A stretch of 64,000 nt of DNA from Clostridia bacterium (GCA_910574255.1 CAJTAK010000003.1:207501-271500); one strand, 5' to 3'; shown: positions 1-8,100, numbered from the stretch's first letter. Translations and numbers: made by a program. The notes: generated from the letters alone by a model not told the origin.

Positions 1-402
1 AATCTCATTTAACAAACGATAATACAGACGGTTTTGATCTAACAGATGCTTCTCTCCTCTGGTAATCAATTGAGAGGAATAAAGTGATGCCAGCAGTTCC
101 CTGGACACACTGGTTTCAATCATCCCAAACAACTCCTGGTTTAAATAAATCAGCTTATCAAAGCTGTCCTTGTCTGGGTCCAGCTGCGGCAAAAGTTCTT
201 CATATTTATCATCGAAAAGGTAGGACAGAGAACTAAGCAATGCATCTTTTCCATCAAAATAATGATAAAATGTTCCTTTGGAGGTTCCTGCTTCTCGAAT
301 AATCTCATCCACAGTCGTATCATCGTATCCCTGCCTGTAAAAAAGCTTCCAGGCTGCTGTCACGATTTTTTTCTTAGTCAACCGTTTCTTCTGCTTCGCC
401 AT
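1..402 (-). CDS. TetR-family transcriptional regulator (3' part cut by window edge)
   Basis: Reading leftwards from an ATG at 400-402 preceded by GGAGGTGGGCTT, the frame stays open for 134 codons to the window edge, so the C-terminus is missing. The N-terminus has the TetR helix-turn-helix: a basic start (MAKQKKRLTKKKIV), then DDTTVDEIIREAGTSKGTFY and HYFDGKDALL at residues about 25-53. This is the usual DNA-binding part; the following helices would form the ligand pocket. Known members repress a nearby gene and release DNA on binding a small molecule. The gene is divergent from the methyltransferase gene at 537, and the shared 134-bp spacer could be its operator. The ligand cannot be told. 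Confidence 0.88.
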   Translation of the reverse strand, partial: MAKQKKRLTKKKIVTAAWKLFYRQGYDDTTVDEIIREAGTSKGTFYHYFDGKDALLSSLSYLFDDKYEELLPQLDPDKDSFDKLIYLNQELFGMIETSVSRELLASLYSSQLITRGEKHLLDQNRLYYRLLNEI

Positions 403-417
403 AAGCCCACCTCCTGC

Positions 418-446
418 TTGACGCTTATTTTCTTTTTTAGTATAAT
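418..446 (+). promoter_or_regulatory. Sigma-A type promoter for the methyltransferase gene
   Basis: TTGACG at 418-423 and TATAAT at 441-446 are 17 bp apart, an almost ideal housekeeping promoter. It points right, leaving a leader of roughly 85 nt before the ATG at 537. It also overlaps the start of the divergent TetR gene region, so TetR binding here could control both genes. Confidence 0.7.
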
Positions 447-536
447 ATGAGCACTTGGTGAATGCAAGCAGAATGCACTGCACAAGCTTCGCTTCATGTA
501 CACAATGTTTGAATATCGGAGAGCAGAGGTTTCTAT

Positions 537-1412
537 ATGTGGATAGCAGGCAATTGGAAAGACTATGAAGTACTGGATACATCAAAAGGCGAAAAGTTGG
601 AACGATGGGGTAATTATCTTTTGGTAAGGCCTGATCCTCAAGTCATATGGGATACTCCTCGAGAGCACAAAGGATGGCATCAAAAAAACGGCCATTATCA
701 CCGCAGCAAAAAAGGCGGCGGAGAATGGGAATTTTTCAGTCTTCCTCAGCAGTGGAGCATTGCGTACAAGCCTGACACTCCAGAAGCCCTTACTTTTCAA
801 TTAAAACCTTTCAGTTTTAAACATACTGGCTTATTTCCAGAGCAGGCTGCCAACTGGGACTGGTTCAGTGAAAAAATACGTTCTTCTAAACGTCCTGTTA
901 AGATTTTAAATCTCTTTGCATACACGGGAGGCGCCACTCTTGCAGCTGCAAAAGCCGGTGCTGCCGTCACTCATGTGGATGCTTCAAAGGGCATGGTTGG
1001 CTGGGCAAAAGAAAATGCCCGTTCTTCCGGTCTGGAAAATGCACCTATTCGCTGGATTGTAGACGACTGTGTAAAGTTTGTTGAACGGGAGATCCGGCGC
1101 GGGAATCATTATGACGCGATTATTATGGATCCACCCTCTTACGGCCGCGGCCCAAAAGGAGAAATCTGGAAGATCGAAGACGCCATTTTTCCGCTGATTC
1201 AGCTCTGTACCCAGCTTCTAAGCCAAGAGCCTTTATTTTTCCTGGTCAATTCCTATACCACAGGACTGGCTCCTGCAGTACTAACCTATATGTTAGCCAC
1301 TGCTTTGAAGCAATTTCAGGGGAAAGTAGATGCTCAGGAGATAGGGCTCCCCGTATCCTCTACCGGCTTAATCCTCCCTTGCGGAGCCAGCGGACGCTGG
1401 GAAGCACAGTAA
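537..1412 (+). CDS. Class I SAM-dependent methyltransferase, RlmI/RlmK-like
   Basis: A 291-residue methyltransferase. The S-adenosylmethionine site is visible as NLFAYTGGATLAAAKAGA (about residues 122-139), an acidic residue in THVDASKG follows, and the target-base motif DPPSYGRG lies near residue 199. The NLFAYTGG/DPPSYG pair is typical of the RlmI/YccW group that methylates cytosine in 23S rRNA. It lacks the N-terminal PUA RNA-binding domain of full RlmI proteins, so the exact RNA target is uncertain. The start ATG follows AGAGGTTTCTAT. A promoter at 418-446 suggests it is the first gene of its transcript. Confidence 0.82.
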   Translation: MWIAGNWKDYEVLDTSKGEKLERWGNYLLVRPDPQVIWDTPREHKGWHQKNGHYHRSKKGGGEWEFFSLPQQWSIAYKPDTPEALTFQLKPFSFKHTGLFPEQAANWDWFSEKIRSSKRPVKILNLFAYTGGATLAAAKAGAAVTHVDASKGMVGWAKENARSSGLENAPIRWIVDDCVKFVEREIRRGNHYDAIIMDPPSYGRGPKGEIWKIEDAIFPLIQLCTQLLSQEPLFFLVNSYTTGLAPAVLTYMLATALKQFQGKVDAQEIGLPVSSTGLILPCGASGRWEAQ

Positions 1413-1423
1413 GTAATTTTACT

Positions 1424-1522
1424 ATGAAAGTACCCTTTTCTGCGCAGCAGAAAACTAAGTTCAGGGATGCCCCATGCGCCACTGCCGACTTTCATTTATG
1501 GTGGTGCGCCAATGGAGCGCAT
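1424..1522 (+). other. Structured intergenic leader before the tRNA-editing gene
   Basis: This spacer holds a perfect hairpin, TTTTCTGC-gca-GCAGAAAA at 1436-1454, enclosed by ATGAAAGT (1424-1431) and ACTTTCAT (1488-1495). A further ATGCGC/GCGCAT pair lies at 1474-1479 and 1517-1522. It could be a leader RNA or a palindromic repeat. I recognise no known riboswitch. Confidence 0.4.
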
Positions 1523-1545
1523 GTGGGTTTAGAAAGGACTATAAT

Positions 1546-2097
1546 ATGAGCGAAATTTATATTGATCCCCATCTCTATACTACAAGACCGGAGCCAAACG
1601 GTCGCCTTCCAAAAGAAATGGCTGTTTATGATCTTCTGGAACAATTGCAGATTCCTTACATACGTCTGGATCACGAAGTTACTCCCAGTATTGAGGCCTG
1701 TCATGATGTTGACGCTCAGCTGGGTATCGAGATCTGTAAGAATCTATTTTTATGCAATTCCGGGAAAAACAAATTCTATTTACTGATGATGCCGGGAACG
1801 AAACAATTTAAGACAAAGGATTTGACCAAGCAGATCAACTCTTCCCGGCTTTCTTTCGCACCGCCGGAATTTATGGAAAAATTTCTTAATATTACACCCG
1901 GCTCTGTGAGTATTCTGGGTCTTATGAATGACAGGGAGCATCAGGTTCAGCTTGTCATAGATGAAGATGTTGTTAAACAGGAATACATCGGCTGTCATCC
2001 CTGTATCAACACTTCCAGCTTGAAACTGAAAGCTTCGGATGTATTAGAGAAGTTGCTTCCTGCTATAGAACATAAACCTATTTTTGTACACTTGTAA
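1546..2097 (+). CDS. Prolyl-tRNA editing protein, YbaK/ProX family
   Basis: A 183-residue protein of the YbaK/ProX editing fold. These free-standing enzymes hydrolyse mischarged aminoacyl-tRNA, usually Ala-tRNA(Pro), after errors by prolyl-tRNA synthetase. The lysine in the motif CNSGKNKFYLLMMPG (about residues 66-80) and the GCHPCINTSSL segment (about 150-160) fit the family. The frame is open further upstream from 1474, but the ATG at 1546 is preferred because AGAAAGGAC sits just ahead of it and the family begins near DPHLYTTRPE. It follows the methyltransferase gene with a structured 133-nt spacer and ends at a hairpin terminator. Confidence 0.88.
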   Translation: MSEIYIDPHLYTTRPEPNGRLPKEMAVYDLLEQLQIPYIRLDHEVTPSIEACHDVDAQLGIEICKNLFLCNSGKNKFYLLMMPGTKQFKTKDLTKQINSSRLSFAPPEFMEKFLNITPGSVSILGLMNDREHQVQLVIDEDVVKQEYIGCHPCINTSSLKLKASDVLEKLLPAIEHKPIFVHL

Positions 2098-2160
2098 TTG
2101 AAAATTCAACTGCATCCGTAAGCATGTCTGCTTGACTCGCCGCTTGCAGGTATAAAGGCC

Positions 2161-2208
2161 AGGCAGCCGGGAAATGGATAAAATAACAATTCCAAGTCCC
2201 GGCTGCCT
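2161..2208. terminator. Bidirectional terminator between convergent genes
   Basis: AGGCAGCCGGGA (2161-2172) pairs with TCCCGGCTGCCT (2197-2208). A TTTT tract follows on the plus strand, so it ends the tRNA-editing gene. It may also stop transcription arriving from 2235 on the other strand, where the T tract is weaker. Confidence 0.75.
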
Positions 2209-2234
2209 TTTCCTATTTTCTATAAAATAGACTT

Positions 2235-2603
2235 CTAATAATAATAACCACCTAAGTTTTCAATCGCAGATGCTGCTGCCACGCTCACAACTATCACCAT
2301 AACAATTGCAAAAACAAACATAATCCCCGTAAAGATTAAATTTGCTTTAAAATAATTAGATTTGCTCTTTTTCTCCGTGCTGCTGAAAGCCCATACGAAC
2401 ATCATCACAATATTCACACAGGGAATCAGCATGATAAGCATCGTAATCAGCCATTCTCCCATAGTGATAGGCTCTTCCAGATTTTCCTGAGTCTGATACT
2501 CATAATGAAGCTGAGCCTGAATACTCGGCTGAGGTTGCTGATACTGTGTGTTTTGATAGCTATTCTCGTTCTGTCCATTGGGATTATTATACATTTCATC
2601 CAT
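2235..2603 (-). CDS. Small membrane protein with Asn/Gln-rich N-terminus, unknown function
   Basis: A 122-residue protein with two parts. The first 45 or so residues are rich in N, Q, Y and P (PNGQNENSYQNTQYQQPQPS). After them come two hydrophobic segments, LITMLIMLIPCVNIVMMFVWAF and IFTGIMFVFAIVMVIVVSV. The frame is open upstream to 2675, but the ATG at 2601-2603 follows AGGGGAGGACACTAAA and is the likely start. This layout (disordered tail, two membrane helices) is common in small Clostridia proteins next to DUF2752 genes, and a DUF2752 gene is indeed just upstream at 2704. I infer a shared transcript. Function is unknown. Confidence 0.7.
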   Translation of the reverse strand: MDEMYNNPNGQNENSYQNTQYQQPQPSIQAQLHYEYQTQENLEEPITMGEWLITMLIMLIPCVNIVMMFVWAFSSTEKKSKSNYFKANLIFTGIMFVFAIVMVIVVSVAAASAIENLGGYYY

Positions 2604-2703
2604 TTTAGTGTCCTCCCCTGTCTTTTTGTTTTCACAATACCGTCTTAGTGTAGCACTTTTTTTCCTTTTCTGCAATGTTTTCGGCTTGATTTCGATGCTC
2701 CGC

Positions 2704-3105
2704 CTAGAGACGCCTTATACGCAGTTCCAGCGGAAATCCAGTCCACACCCGATAGACATACAATAACAGCGTTCCTGCCAGCAGTATTACCAGTAAACCT
2801 GTCAAAAATTTCGGCTTTTTGCCAAGCAGATACCGATATCCGACAAACAGAAGCGCAAGCCCCATCCATCCAAACACCAATGGCTGCAAATTCCATGCCG
2901 CCTCCCATTGCCCAGACAAAACCAGAATCATGGCTCGGGTCATACCGCATCCCGGGCACGGCAAATGAAGCAAAATCATCATAGGGCAGAACTGACCAAA
3001 GAGCAGATGTACCGTCACATAATAAATTCCAATTCCCAAAAGGGCATAACGCAGATGATAGATATCTTCACCCAGCCGCCTGAACCCTGTCCTAATTTTT
3101 CCCAT
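2704..3105 (-). CDS. DUF2752 family membrane protein
   Basis: A 133-residue membrane protein carrying the DUF2752 signature PCPGCGMTRA (about residues 49-58), with helices around YALLGIGIYYVTVHLLF, PLVFGWMGLALLFVGYRYLL and FLTGLLVILLAGTLLLYVY. The family is widespread, often encoded beside small membrane proteins, and has no established role. The paired cysteines suggest metal binding or redox chemistry, which is inference. The ATG at 3103-3105 is chosen over an upstream TTG at 3129 because AAAGGTG sits nine bases ahead of it. It is followed by the small membrane protein gene at 2235-2603, about 100 bp away on the same strand. Confidence 0.82.
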   Translation of the reverse strand: MGKIRTGFRRLGEDIYHLRYALLGIGIYYVTVHLLFGQFCPMMILLHLPCPGCGMTRAMILVLSGQWEAAWNLQPLVFGWMGLALLFVGYRYLLGKKPKFLTGLLVILLAGTLLLYVYRVWTGFPLELRIRRL

Positions 3106-3192
3106 ATTAATCCACACCTTTAAATCCAATTTTTCTGTCCGGGTTTCTCTTTAAAAACAGTCTGCTTCATGCTTCAACACCAGATCATGAAA

Positions 3193-3216
3193 GAGGACTG
3201 CCAGTCGGCAGCCCTC
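3193..3216 (-). terminator. Terminator of fba
   Basis: On the minus strand GAGGGCTGCC and GGCAGTCCTC form a ten-pair stem with a four-base loop, starting 25 bp after the fba stop codon and followed by TTTC. Confidence 0.75.
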
Positions 3217-3240
3217 CTGCATCCTCTATTTTTCTTAAAT

Positions 3241-4179
3241 TCAAGCCTTGCCTGCGCTGCCCAGTACATCTTTAATCTTATGAGCAACAACATCCTTCAC
3301 ATTAGCACGCGCAACAGTCAGATACTGTCTCGGATCGAAGTAATCCGGATGCTCCTGCATAACCTGACGAATACCAGCAGTCAGGCCCAGACGAAGGTCA
3401 GAGTCAATGTTAATCTTGCAGACAGCAGATCTTGCGGCTTCACGAAGCTGCTCTTCCGGGACACCGATAGCATCCTTTAATGCACCGCCGTTCTCGTTGA
3501 TAATCTTTACATACTCCTGAGGAACAGAAGATGCACCATGAAGAACGATGGGGAAGCCCGGAATTCTCTTCTCAATCTCATGGAGAATGTCAAAACGAAG
3601 CTGCGGCTTTGTACCTGGTTTGAACTTAAATGCACCATGGCTTGTACCAATTGCAATCGCAAGAGAGTCTACGCCCGTCTTGGTAACAAACTCTTCTACT
3701 TCATCCGGCTGTGTATAGGAAGAATCCTCGTCAGATACGTTCACGTCATCCTCGATACCTGCCAGCTTGCCAAGCTCTGCCTCTACCACTGCGCCATGAG
3801 CGTGTGCATACTCAACAACCTTCTTTGTAATTTCAATATTCTCCTCAAAAGGATACTTGGAAGCATCAATCATGACAGAGGAGAAACCGCCGTCTACACA
3901 GGACTTGCAGATCTCGAAATCTGCGCCGTGATCCAGATGCAGAGCAATCGGGATGTTCGGATTCTCAATGATCGCTGCCTCAACTAACTTGGTCAGATAG
4001 GTATGGTTCGCATACTTTCTGGCTCCTGCAGACACCTGCAGAATGATGGGAGAGTTCAATTCACCTGCCGCCTCTGTGATTGCCTGTACGATCTCCATGT
4101 TGTTTACGTTGAAAGCACCGATTGCATAACCGCCTTCATATGCTTTCTTAAACATTTCCGTTGTTGTTACTAAAGCCAT
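3241..4179 (-). CDS. fba: Class II fructose-1,6-bisphosphate aldolase
   Basis: A 312-residue zinc-dependent aldolase that interconverts fructose 1,6-bisphosphate with dihydroxyacetone phosphate and glyceraldehyde 3-phosphate in glycolysis. Family motifs are clear: YAIGAFNVNNMEI near the N-terminus, the metal-binding HLDHGADFEICK region with VMIDAS following, IGTSHGAFK, and VLHGASSVP with a downstream NIDSDLR phosphate-binding segment. The ATG at 4177-4179 follows GAGGATGATAACA; a GTG 15 bases upstream is also open but has no good ribosome site. It has its own promoter (4223-4251) and terminator, so it is a single-gene unit. Related enzymes act on tagatose bisphosphate, and a kbaZ gene lies 5 kb away, but the sequence looks like ordinary Fba. 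Confidence 0.95.
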   Translation of the reverse strand: MALVTTTEMFKKAYEGGYAIGAFNVNNMEIVQAITEAAGELNSPIILQVSAGARKYANHTYLTKLVEAAIIENPNIPIALHLDHGADFEICKSCVDGGFSSVMIDASKYPFEENIEITKKVVEYAHAHGAVVEAELGKLAGIEDDVNVSDEDSSYTQPDEVEEFVTKTGVDSLAIAIGTSHGAFKFKPGTKPQLRFDILHEIEKRIPGFPIVLHGASSVPQEYVKIINENGGALKDAIGVPEEQLREAARSAVCKINIDSDLRLGLTAGIRQVMQEHPDYFDPRQYLTVARANVKDVVAHKIKDVLGSAGKA

Positions 4180-4222
4180 TGTTATCATCCTCACTTTTTA
4201 TGAAATTTTAACGGTTACAGTC

Positions 4223-4251
4223 AGTATACTACAAATTGGAAATTTCATCAA
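4223..4251 (-). promoter_or_regulatory. fba: fba promoter
   Basis: On the minus strand TTGATG (4246-4251) and TATACT (4223-4228) are separated by 17 bp, giving a leader of about 40 nt before the fba ATG. Confidence 0.75.
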
Positions 4252-4362
4252 CGTAGAATTATTATTTTTTTCTGAAAACCGTCTGGACTTCCATCTCATT
4301 CTGTGATACGTTGTTTAAATAGAAAATTAATTGACTATTTTCGTTAAAGCAAAGGAGATTTT

Positions 4363-5772
4363 ATGGGTGGATTTTTTGGCGTTGCTTCCAAAAGCGACTG
4401 TTTATTTGATTTATTTTTCGGAGTAGATTATCATTCCCATCTGGGAACCAGACGGGGCGGAATGGCCGTATACGGAGAAGAAAAGGGCTTTGACCGGGCT
4501 ATCCACAACATTGAAAACACACCATTTCGGACAAAATTTGACAAAGACATGCGAGAAATGAAGGGGTATCTGGGCATCGGCTGCATCTCCGATTATGAAC
4601 CTCAGCCCCTCATCGTCCGCTCCCATCACGGCACCTTCGCTATTACAACCGTAGGGCGTATTAATAATACAAAAGAAATTACTGATCTGATTTTTGACAA
4701 GGGGAATGCCCACTTTTTAGAGATGAGCGGCGGCGATATTAATCCCACTGAACTGGTAGCAGCAATCATCAACCAAAAACTCAATCTGATTGAAGGCATT
4801 CAATATGCCCAGGAACTTATCGACGGCTCCATGACCTTCCTGATCATGACGCCCCTCGGCATCTACGCTGCCCGGGATAAGATGGGCCGCACTCCGGCTG
4901 TTATCGGTCAAAAGGAAGACGCTTACTGTGTATCCTTTGAAGACTTCGCCTATCTGAATCTGGGCTACTCCAATTATAAAGAATTGGGCCCCGGCGAGGT
5001 TGTTGTCCTTACCCCGGACGGAGTAAAAACCTTAGTACCGCCTGGGAAGGATATGAAAATCTGCACCTTTCTCTGGGTGTATTATGGCTATCCCTCCAGT
5101 TCCTATCAAGGGATCAGTGTTGAACAGATGCGCTATAACTGTGGTGCTAAAATGGCAGAAAGAGACAATGTTAAGCCTGATACTGTAGCCGGAGTTCCCG
5201 ATTCCGGAATTGCTCATGCAGTAGGATATTCCAATACTTCCGGAATTCCCTTTACCCGGCCTTTCATTAAATATACCCCCACCTGGCCCCGTTCCTTTAT
5301 GCCAACTATCCAGAGTAAGCGGAGCCTGATTGCCAAGATGAAACTTCTGCCTGTTCATGAACTTATTGAAGGAAAAAGTCTGCTTCTCATTGATGACTCT
5401 ATTGTTCGGGGCACACAGCTTGGGGAGACAACGGAGTTTTTATACCAAAGCGGCGCAAAAGAGGTTCATATTCGGCCTGCCTGCCCGCCAATCCTCTATG
5501 GCTGTAAATATCTGAATTTCTCCCGTTCCTCCTCCGAGATGGATCTGATTGCCAGAAGAATCATTGAAAAATTAGAGGGTGGTTCTGTAACGGACGAGGT
5601 TTTAAAAGAATACGCCAATCCGGAATCCGAAAAGTACGAACAAATGCTGGAAGAAATCCGCAGGCAATTAAACTTCACTTCCTTGCGCTACAACCGCCTG
5701 GATGACATGATTGAGGCAACGGGACTTCCAGAAGAAAAGCTCTGTACTTACTGTTGGAATGGAAAAGAATAA
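4363..5772 (+). CDS. PurF-like amidophosphoribosyltransferase with degenerate glutaminase site
   Basis: A 469-residue PurF homologue (glutamine PRPP amidotransferase, first step of purine synthesis). The C-terminal phosphoribosyltransferase half is intact, with VAGVPDSGIAHAVGYSN and the PRPP loop LLIDDSIVRGTQ. Cysteines matching the iron-sulfur ligands of Bacillus PurF appear in KICTF, GCKYLNF and LCTYC. The N-terminal glutaminase half is altered: the protein starts MGGFFGV where PurF has the catalytic cysteine in CGVFGI, the GHVRYAT segment reads GCISDYE, and HNGN reads TVGR. It therefore probably cannot use glutamine, and may use ammonia or act on something else. The start follows AAAGGAGATTTT. 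The gene stands alone, away from other purine genes. Confidence 0.85.
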   Translation: MGGFFGVASKSDCLFDLFFGVDYHSHLGTRRGGMAVYGEEKGFDRAIHNIENTPFRTKFDKDMREMKGYLGIGCISDYEPQPLIVRSHHGTFAITTVGRINNTKEITDLIFDKGNAHFLEMSGGDINPTELVAAIINQKLNLIEGIQYAQELIDGSMTFLIMTPLGIYAARDKMGRTPAVIGQKEDAYCVSFEDFAYLNLGYSNYKELGPGEVVVLTPDGVKTLVPPGKDMKICTFLWVYYGYPSSSYQGISVEQMRYNCGAKMAERDNVKPDTVAGVPDSGIAHAVGYSNTSGIPFTRPFIKYTPTWPRSFMPTIQSKRSLIAKMKLLPVHELIEGKSLLLIDDSIVRGTQLGETTEFLYQSGAKEVHIRPACPPILYGCKYLNFSRSSSEMDLIARRIIEKLEGGSVTDEVLKEYANPESEKYEQMLEEIRRQLNFTSLRYNRLDDMIEATGLPEEKLCTYCWNGKE

Positions 5773-5782
5773 GCCGGCCGCA

Positions 5783-5829
5783 AAAGGATGGCCGCAAGAC
5801 ATACTATATACAGTCTATGGCCATCCTTT
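5783..5829. terminator. Bidirectional terminator between PurF-like and HAD genes
   Basis: AAAGGATGGCC (5783-5793) pairs with GGCCATCCTTT (5819-5829), with AGAC/GTCT pairing inside the loop. The A-rich left flank and T-rich right flank let it serve both convergent genes. Confidence 0.75.
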
Positions 5830-5836
5830 CCAGATT

Positions 5837-6508
5837 CTAATTACTTACCCATCTAAGATCAAATTCATTAAAATCGCAGATACAGTATTCTGCTCCTGCT
5901 TGGCGCAAATTGGGATGCGTATCCTTTGCTCCAATCCCAACAATGATCCCAGCGCCATTTTTCTTTGCATAATCAATCGCTTTTATACTATCCTCTATTA
6001 CCAAACACTCCGAAAGCGGAACGCCAATTCTTCGAGCTGCCTCCAGATGCATTTCTCCCTTATTCGCATAATTTCCGTCATCACAGACACAGAGCTTCCT
6101 GTTTATCCATTTTTCCAAGGGAAACTCACGAAAATAAAAGTCTATGTTGTCTGGAATAGATGCTGTAGCCAATGTAAAAGGAATTTCTTGTTCCGTCAAA
6201 GCCGCAAACAATTCCTCTGCTCCGTCTACCAGGTGAACCTGTTCCGGATGGCTTCTGCAAATGCTGCGGTAAACCGCCTCCTTACGGATAGAGCATGCTG
6301 TTCTCTCTTCCTCTGTCATCTCCGGGGCTATGGCCTGAATCAATGTATCATTGCGAGGTCCTCGAAAAAAGGAATCTCCCGGAACCTCTCCCTCTTCTCC
6401 ATGAAGCTCCCTGTAGATCTGTCTCCACGCTTCTTCATGAAAGGGGGTATCAAAAAATAAAGTACCATTAAAATCAAAAAGTACTGCTCTTGCATGTGCA
6501 GCTGCCAT
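5837..6508 (-). CDS. HAD-superfamily phosphatase/phosphomutase
   Basis: A 223-residue haloacid-dehalogenase-type protein, class of beta-phosphoglucomutase and sugar phosphatases. Motif I is LFDFNGTLF (about residues 10-18), unusual only in having Asn where many have Asp-Gly; motif II is in TLATAS (about 113-118); the motif III lysine is in NYANKGEM, and CLVIEDSIKAIDYAKKNGAG carries the motif IV acidic residues. A helical cap follows motif I. The substrate is probably a phosphorylated sugar. The start follows AGGAGGATATGAA and lies 12 bp after the decayed agaS gene, so the two were likely one operon and this gene may once have served amino-sugar catabolism. Confidence 0.82.
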   Translation of the reverse strand: MAAAHARAVLFDFNGTLFFDTPFHEEAWRQIYRELHGEEGEVPGDSFFRGPRNDTLIQAIAPEMTEEERTACSIRKEAVYRSICRSHPEQVHLVDGAEELFAALTEQEIPFTLATASIPDNIDFYFREFPLEKWINRKLCVCDDGNYANKGEMHLEAARRIGVPLSECLVIEDSIKAIDYAKKNGAGIIVGIGAKDTHPNLRQAGAEYCICDFNEFDLRWVSN

Positions 6509-6520
6509 TTCATATCCTCC

Positions 6521-6784
6521 TCATAATCGCTTCATTTGTTTTCTTAGTCTATCAAAACCATCAATGATATGCAAGCAGCGAAAGAGGAATTTCATCTGCC
6601 GAAAGCCAGGAGAATCATACATGGTTTCTGCTCTGCCTGCTGTAAACTCCTGCATCTCTTCTTTACAGGCGGCAGCCTGCTCACAGGTTTTTTTCCATGC
6701 AGAAGGCTGCTGATTGATGTCAGTAAGGGTAAATACAGATGAGGTCTCCTTCATCTTCTCAGGGGAAATGTCAAAAATATTCAT
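6521..6784 (-). pseudogene. agaS: Decayed agaS (sugar-phosphate isomerase/deaminase) remnant
   Basis: The 87-codon frame starts like AgaS: FTLTDINQQPSAWKKTCE matches the opening helix of the family (TxxEIxxQPxxW). After about 50 residues it jumps to QEFTAGRAETMYDSP-GFR. This resembles a late segment of AgaS (LELTAGKxxxxYDSPxGFRHGPKS), which normally lies roughly 190 residues further on. After GFR the frame turns to unrelated sequence and stops. The simplest reading is an internal deletion followed by a frameshift, so the SIS active-site domain is lost. AgaS proteins act on galactosamine 6-phosphate or tagatose 6-phosphate; the neighbours nagA and kbaZ are its usual partners. Recognition is from memory of the family, not an alignment. 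Confidence 0.68.
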
Positions 6785-6916
6785 ATCTTTAGTTCTTGAT
6801 TGTTTTATTCCTGCAATAATATGCCTTGATTATATGTAAGGGATTTCAAAAAAACAATACAACTGCTAAAACTGATAATCATTCGCTTAAAAAATACAAC
6901 CTAATTTCTTGATTCG

Positions 6917-6925
6917 TGTTATAAT
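6917..6925 (+). promoter_or_regulatory. Extended -10 promoter for nagA-kbaZ
   Basis: TGTTATAAT is an extended -10 element 33 bp before the nagA ATG. No good -35 is seen, which fits an activator-dependent or TGn-type promoter. Confidence 0.55.
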
Positions 6926-6957
6926 GAAATTAATCTATTTAAACAGGAGGATTTTGC

Positions 6958-8100
6958 ATGCTGATTCAAAGTAAAAAAATATGGATTGCAGATCAGTTTA
7001 TAGCTGCTATGCTTAACATCAGGGACGGAAAAATTGCTGATATTATTCCCTATGGAAATATGCCGGCTGATGTAGATTATCAAGATCTGCGGATCGTCCC
7101 CGGCTTTCTGGATATCCACTGTCATGGCGCCTACGGTTTCGATACCAACGATGCCAATGAAGATGGTTTAAGAAACTGGACAAAGCATATAGTGGACGAA
7201 GGTGTCACTGGATTTCTGCCAACTACCATCACTCAGAGCGAAGAAGTATTAACGAATGCAGTTGCCAATGTAGCCAAGGTCATGGAAGATGGCTATGAAG
7301 GCGCTGAGATCCTTGGTATTCATTTTGAAGGGCCCTATCTGGACATGGCGTACAAGGGCGCACAGCCTGAGCAGTACATTGTAAAGCCCAATGTAGAGCA
7401 ATTCAAACGTTATCAGGAAGCGGCCAAAGGCAAAATCCGCTATGTCACTATGGCTGCGGAAGCAGATGAAGACTTTGCCCTGACTCATTATCTGGCCACC
7501 CACGGCATAACTGTGAGTATCGGACATTCTGCCGCCACCTATGAGCAAGCAGTTATGGCCTATGCCCATGGGGCCCGTTCCATGACCCATGTATACAATG
7601 GCATGACCCCCTTCACTCACCGTGCCAACGGACTGGTCGGCGCCGCCTACCGCATCCGCACTATGTACGGCGAAGTTATCTGTGACGGCAATCATTCTAC
7701 AGTTGCCGCTCTGAATAATTACTTTATGTCTAAAGGACCTGATTATTGTATTATGATATCCGATGCTCTTATGGCAAAAGGCTCACCTGCAGGCACTCAT
7801 TACCTTTTCGGCGGAAATGAAATTGAAATCTATCCGGATGGAAGTGCACATCTGGTTCCTTCTAAGACTCTTGCAGGTTCTACCCTGAAGCTGAACGAAG
7901 GACTTCGAATCTTAGTGGAAGAGGCTCTGGTTCCTTTCCATTATGCTATTAATTCCTGCACCCTCAATCCGGCACGCTGCATTGGCGCAGATGATCGCAA
8001 GGGCTGCATCGGTGTCGGCATGGATGCAGACTTGGTTGTTCTGGAACAGGATTATCAGGTACATCAGACCTACTGTATGGGTAAACCACAGTTGTCCTAA
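6958..8100 (+). CDS. nagA: N-acetylglucosamine-6-phosphate (or GalNAc-6-phosphate) deacetylase
   Basis: A 380-residue amidohydrolase that removes the acetyl group from N-acetyl-hexosamine 6-phosphate in the cytoplasm. Metal- and substrate-binding motifs are present: DIHCHGAYGFDTND (about residues 49-62), IHFEGPYLD (about 121-129), the histidines in SIGHSAATYEQ and HVYNGMTPFTHR (about 183-223), and the catalytic aspartate in MISDAL. Length is normal for NagA. The start follows ACAGGAGGATTTTGC. The kbaZ gene follows after 27 bp in the same direction, a pairing seen in galactosamine (aga) operons. The enzyme may therefore really be an AgaA acting on GalNAc 6-phosphate; sequence alone does not settle this. 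Confidence 0.92.
   Translation: MLIQSKKIWIADQFIAAMLNIRDGKIADIIPYGNMPADVDYQDLRIVPGFLDIHCHGAYGFDTNDANEDGLRNWTKHIVDEGVTGFLPTTITQSEEVLTNAVANVAKVMEDGYEGAEILGIHFEGPYLDMAYKGAQPEQYIVKPNVEQFKRYQEAAKGKIRYVTMAAEADEDFALTHYLATHGITVSIGHSAATYEQAVMAYAHGARSMTHVYNGMTPFTHRANGLVGAAYRIRTMYGEVICDGNHSTVAALNNYFMSKGPDYCIMISDALMAKGSPAGTHYLFGGNEIEIYPDGSAHLVPSKTLAGSTLKLNEGLRILVEEALVPFHYAINSCTLNPARCIGADDRKGCIGVGMDADLVVLEQDYQVHQTYCMGKPQLS

Noticed and set aside
262..450. 62-codon frame on the plus strand
   Set aside because: It is antisense to the partial TetR gene, which has a clear helix-turn-helix.
4180..4362. Purine riboswitch ahead of the PurF-like gene
   Set aside because: I could not find the three-way-junction core of the purine aptamer; only the divergent fba promoter is clear.
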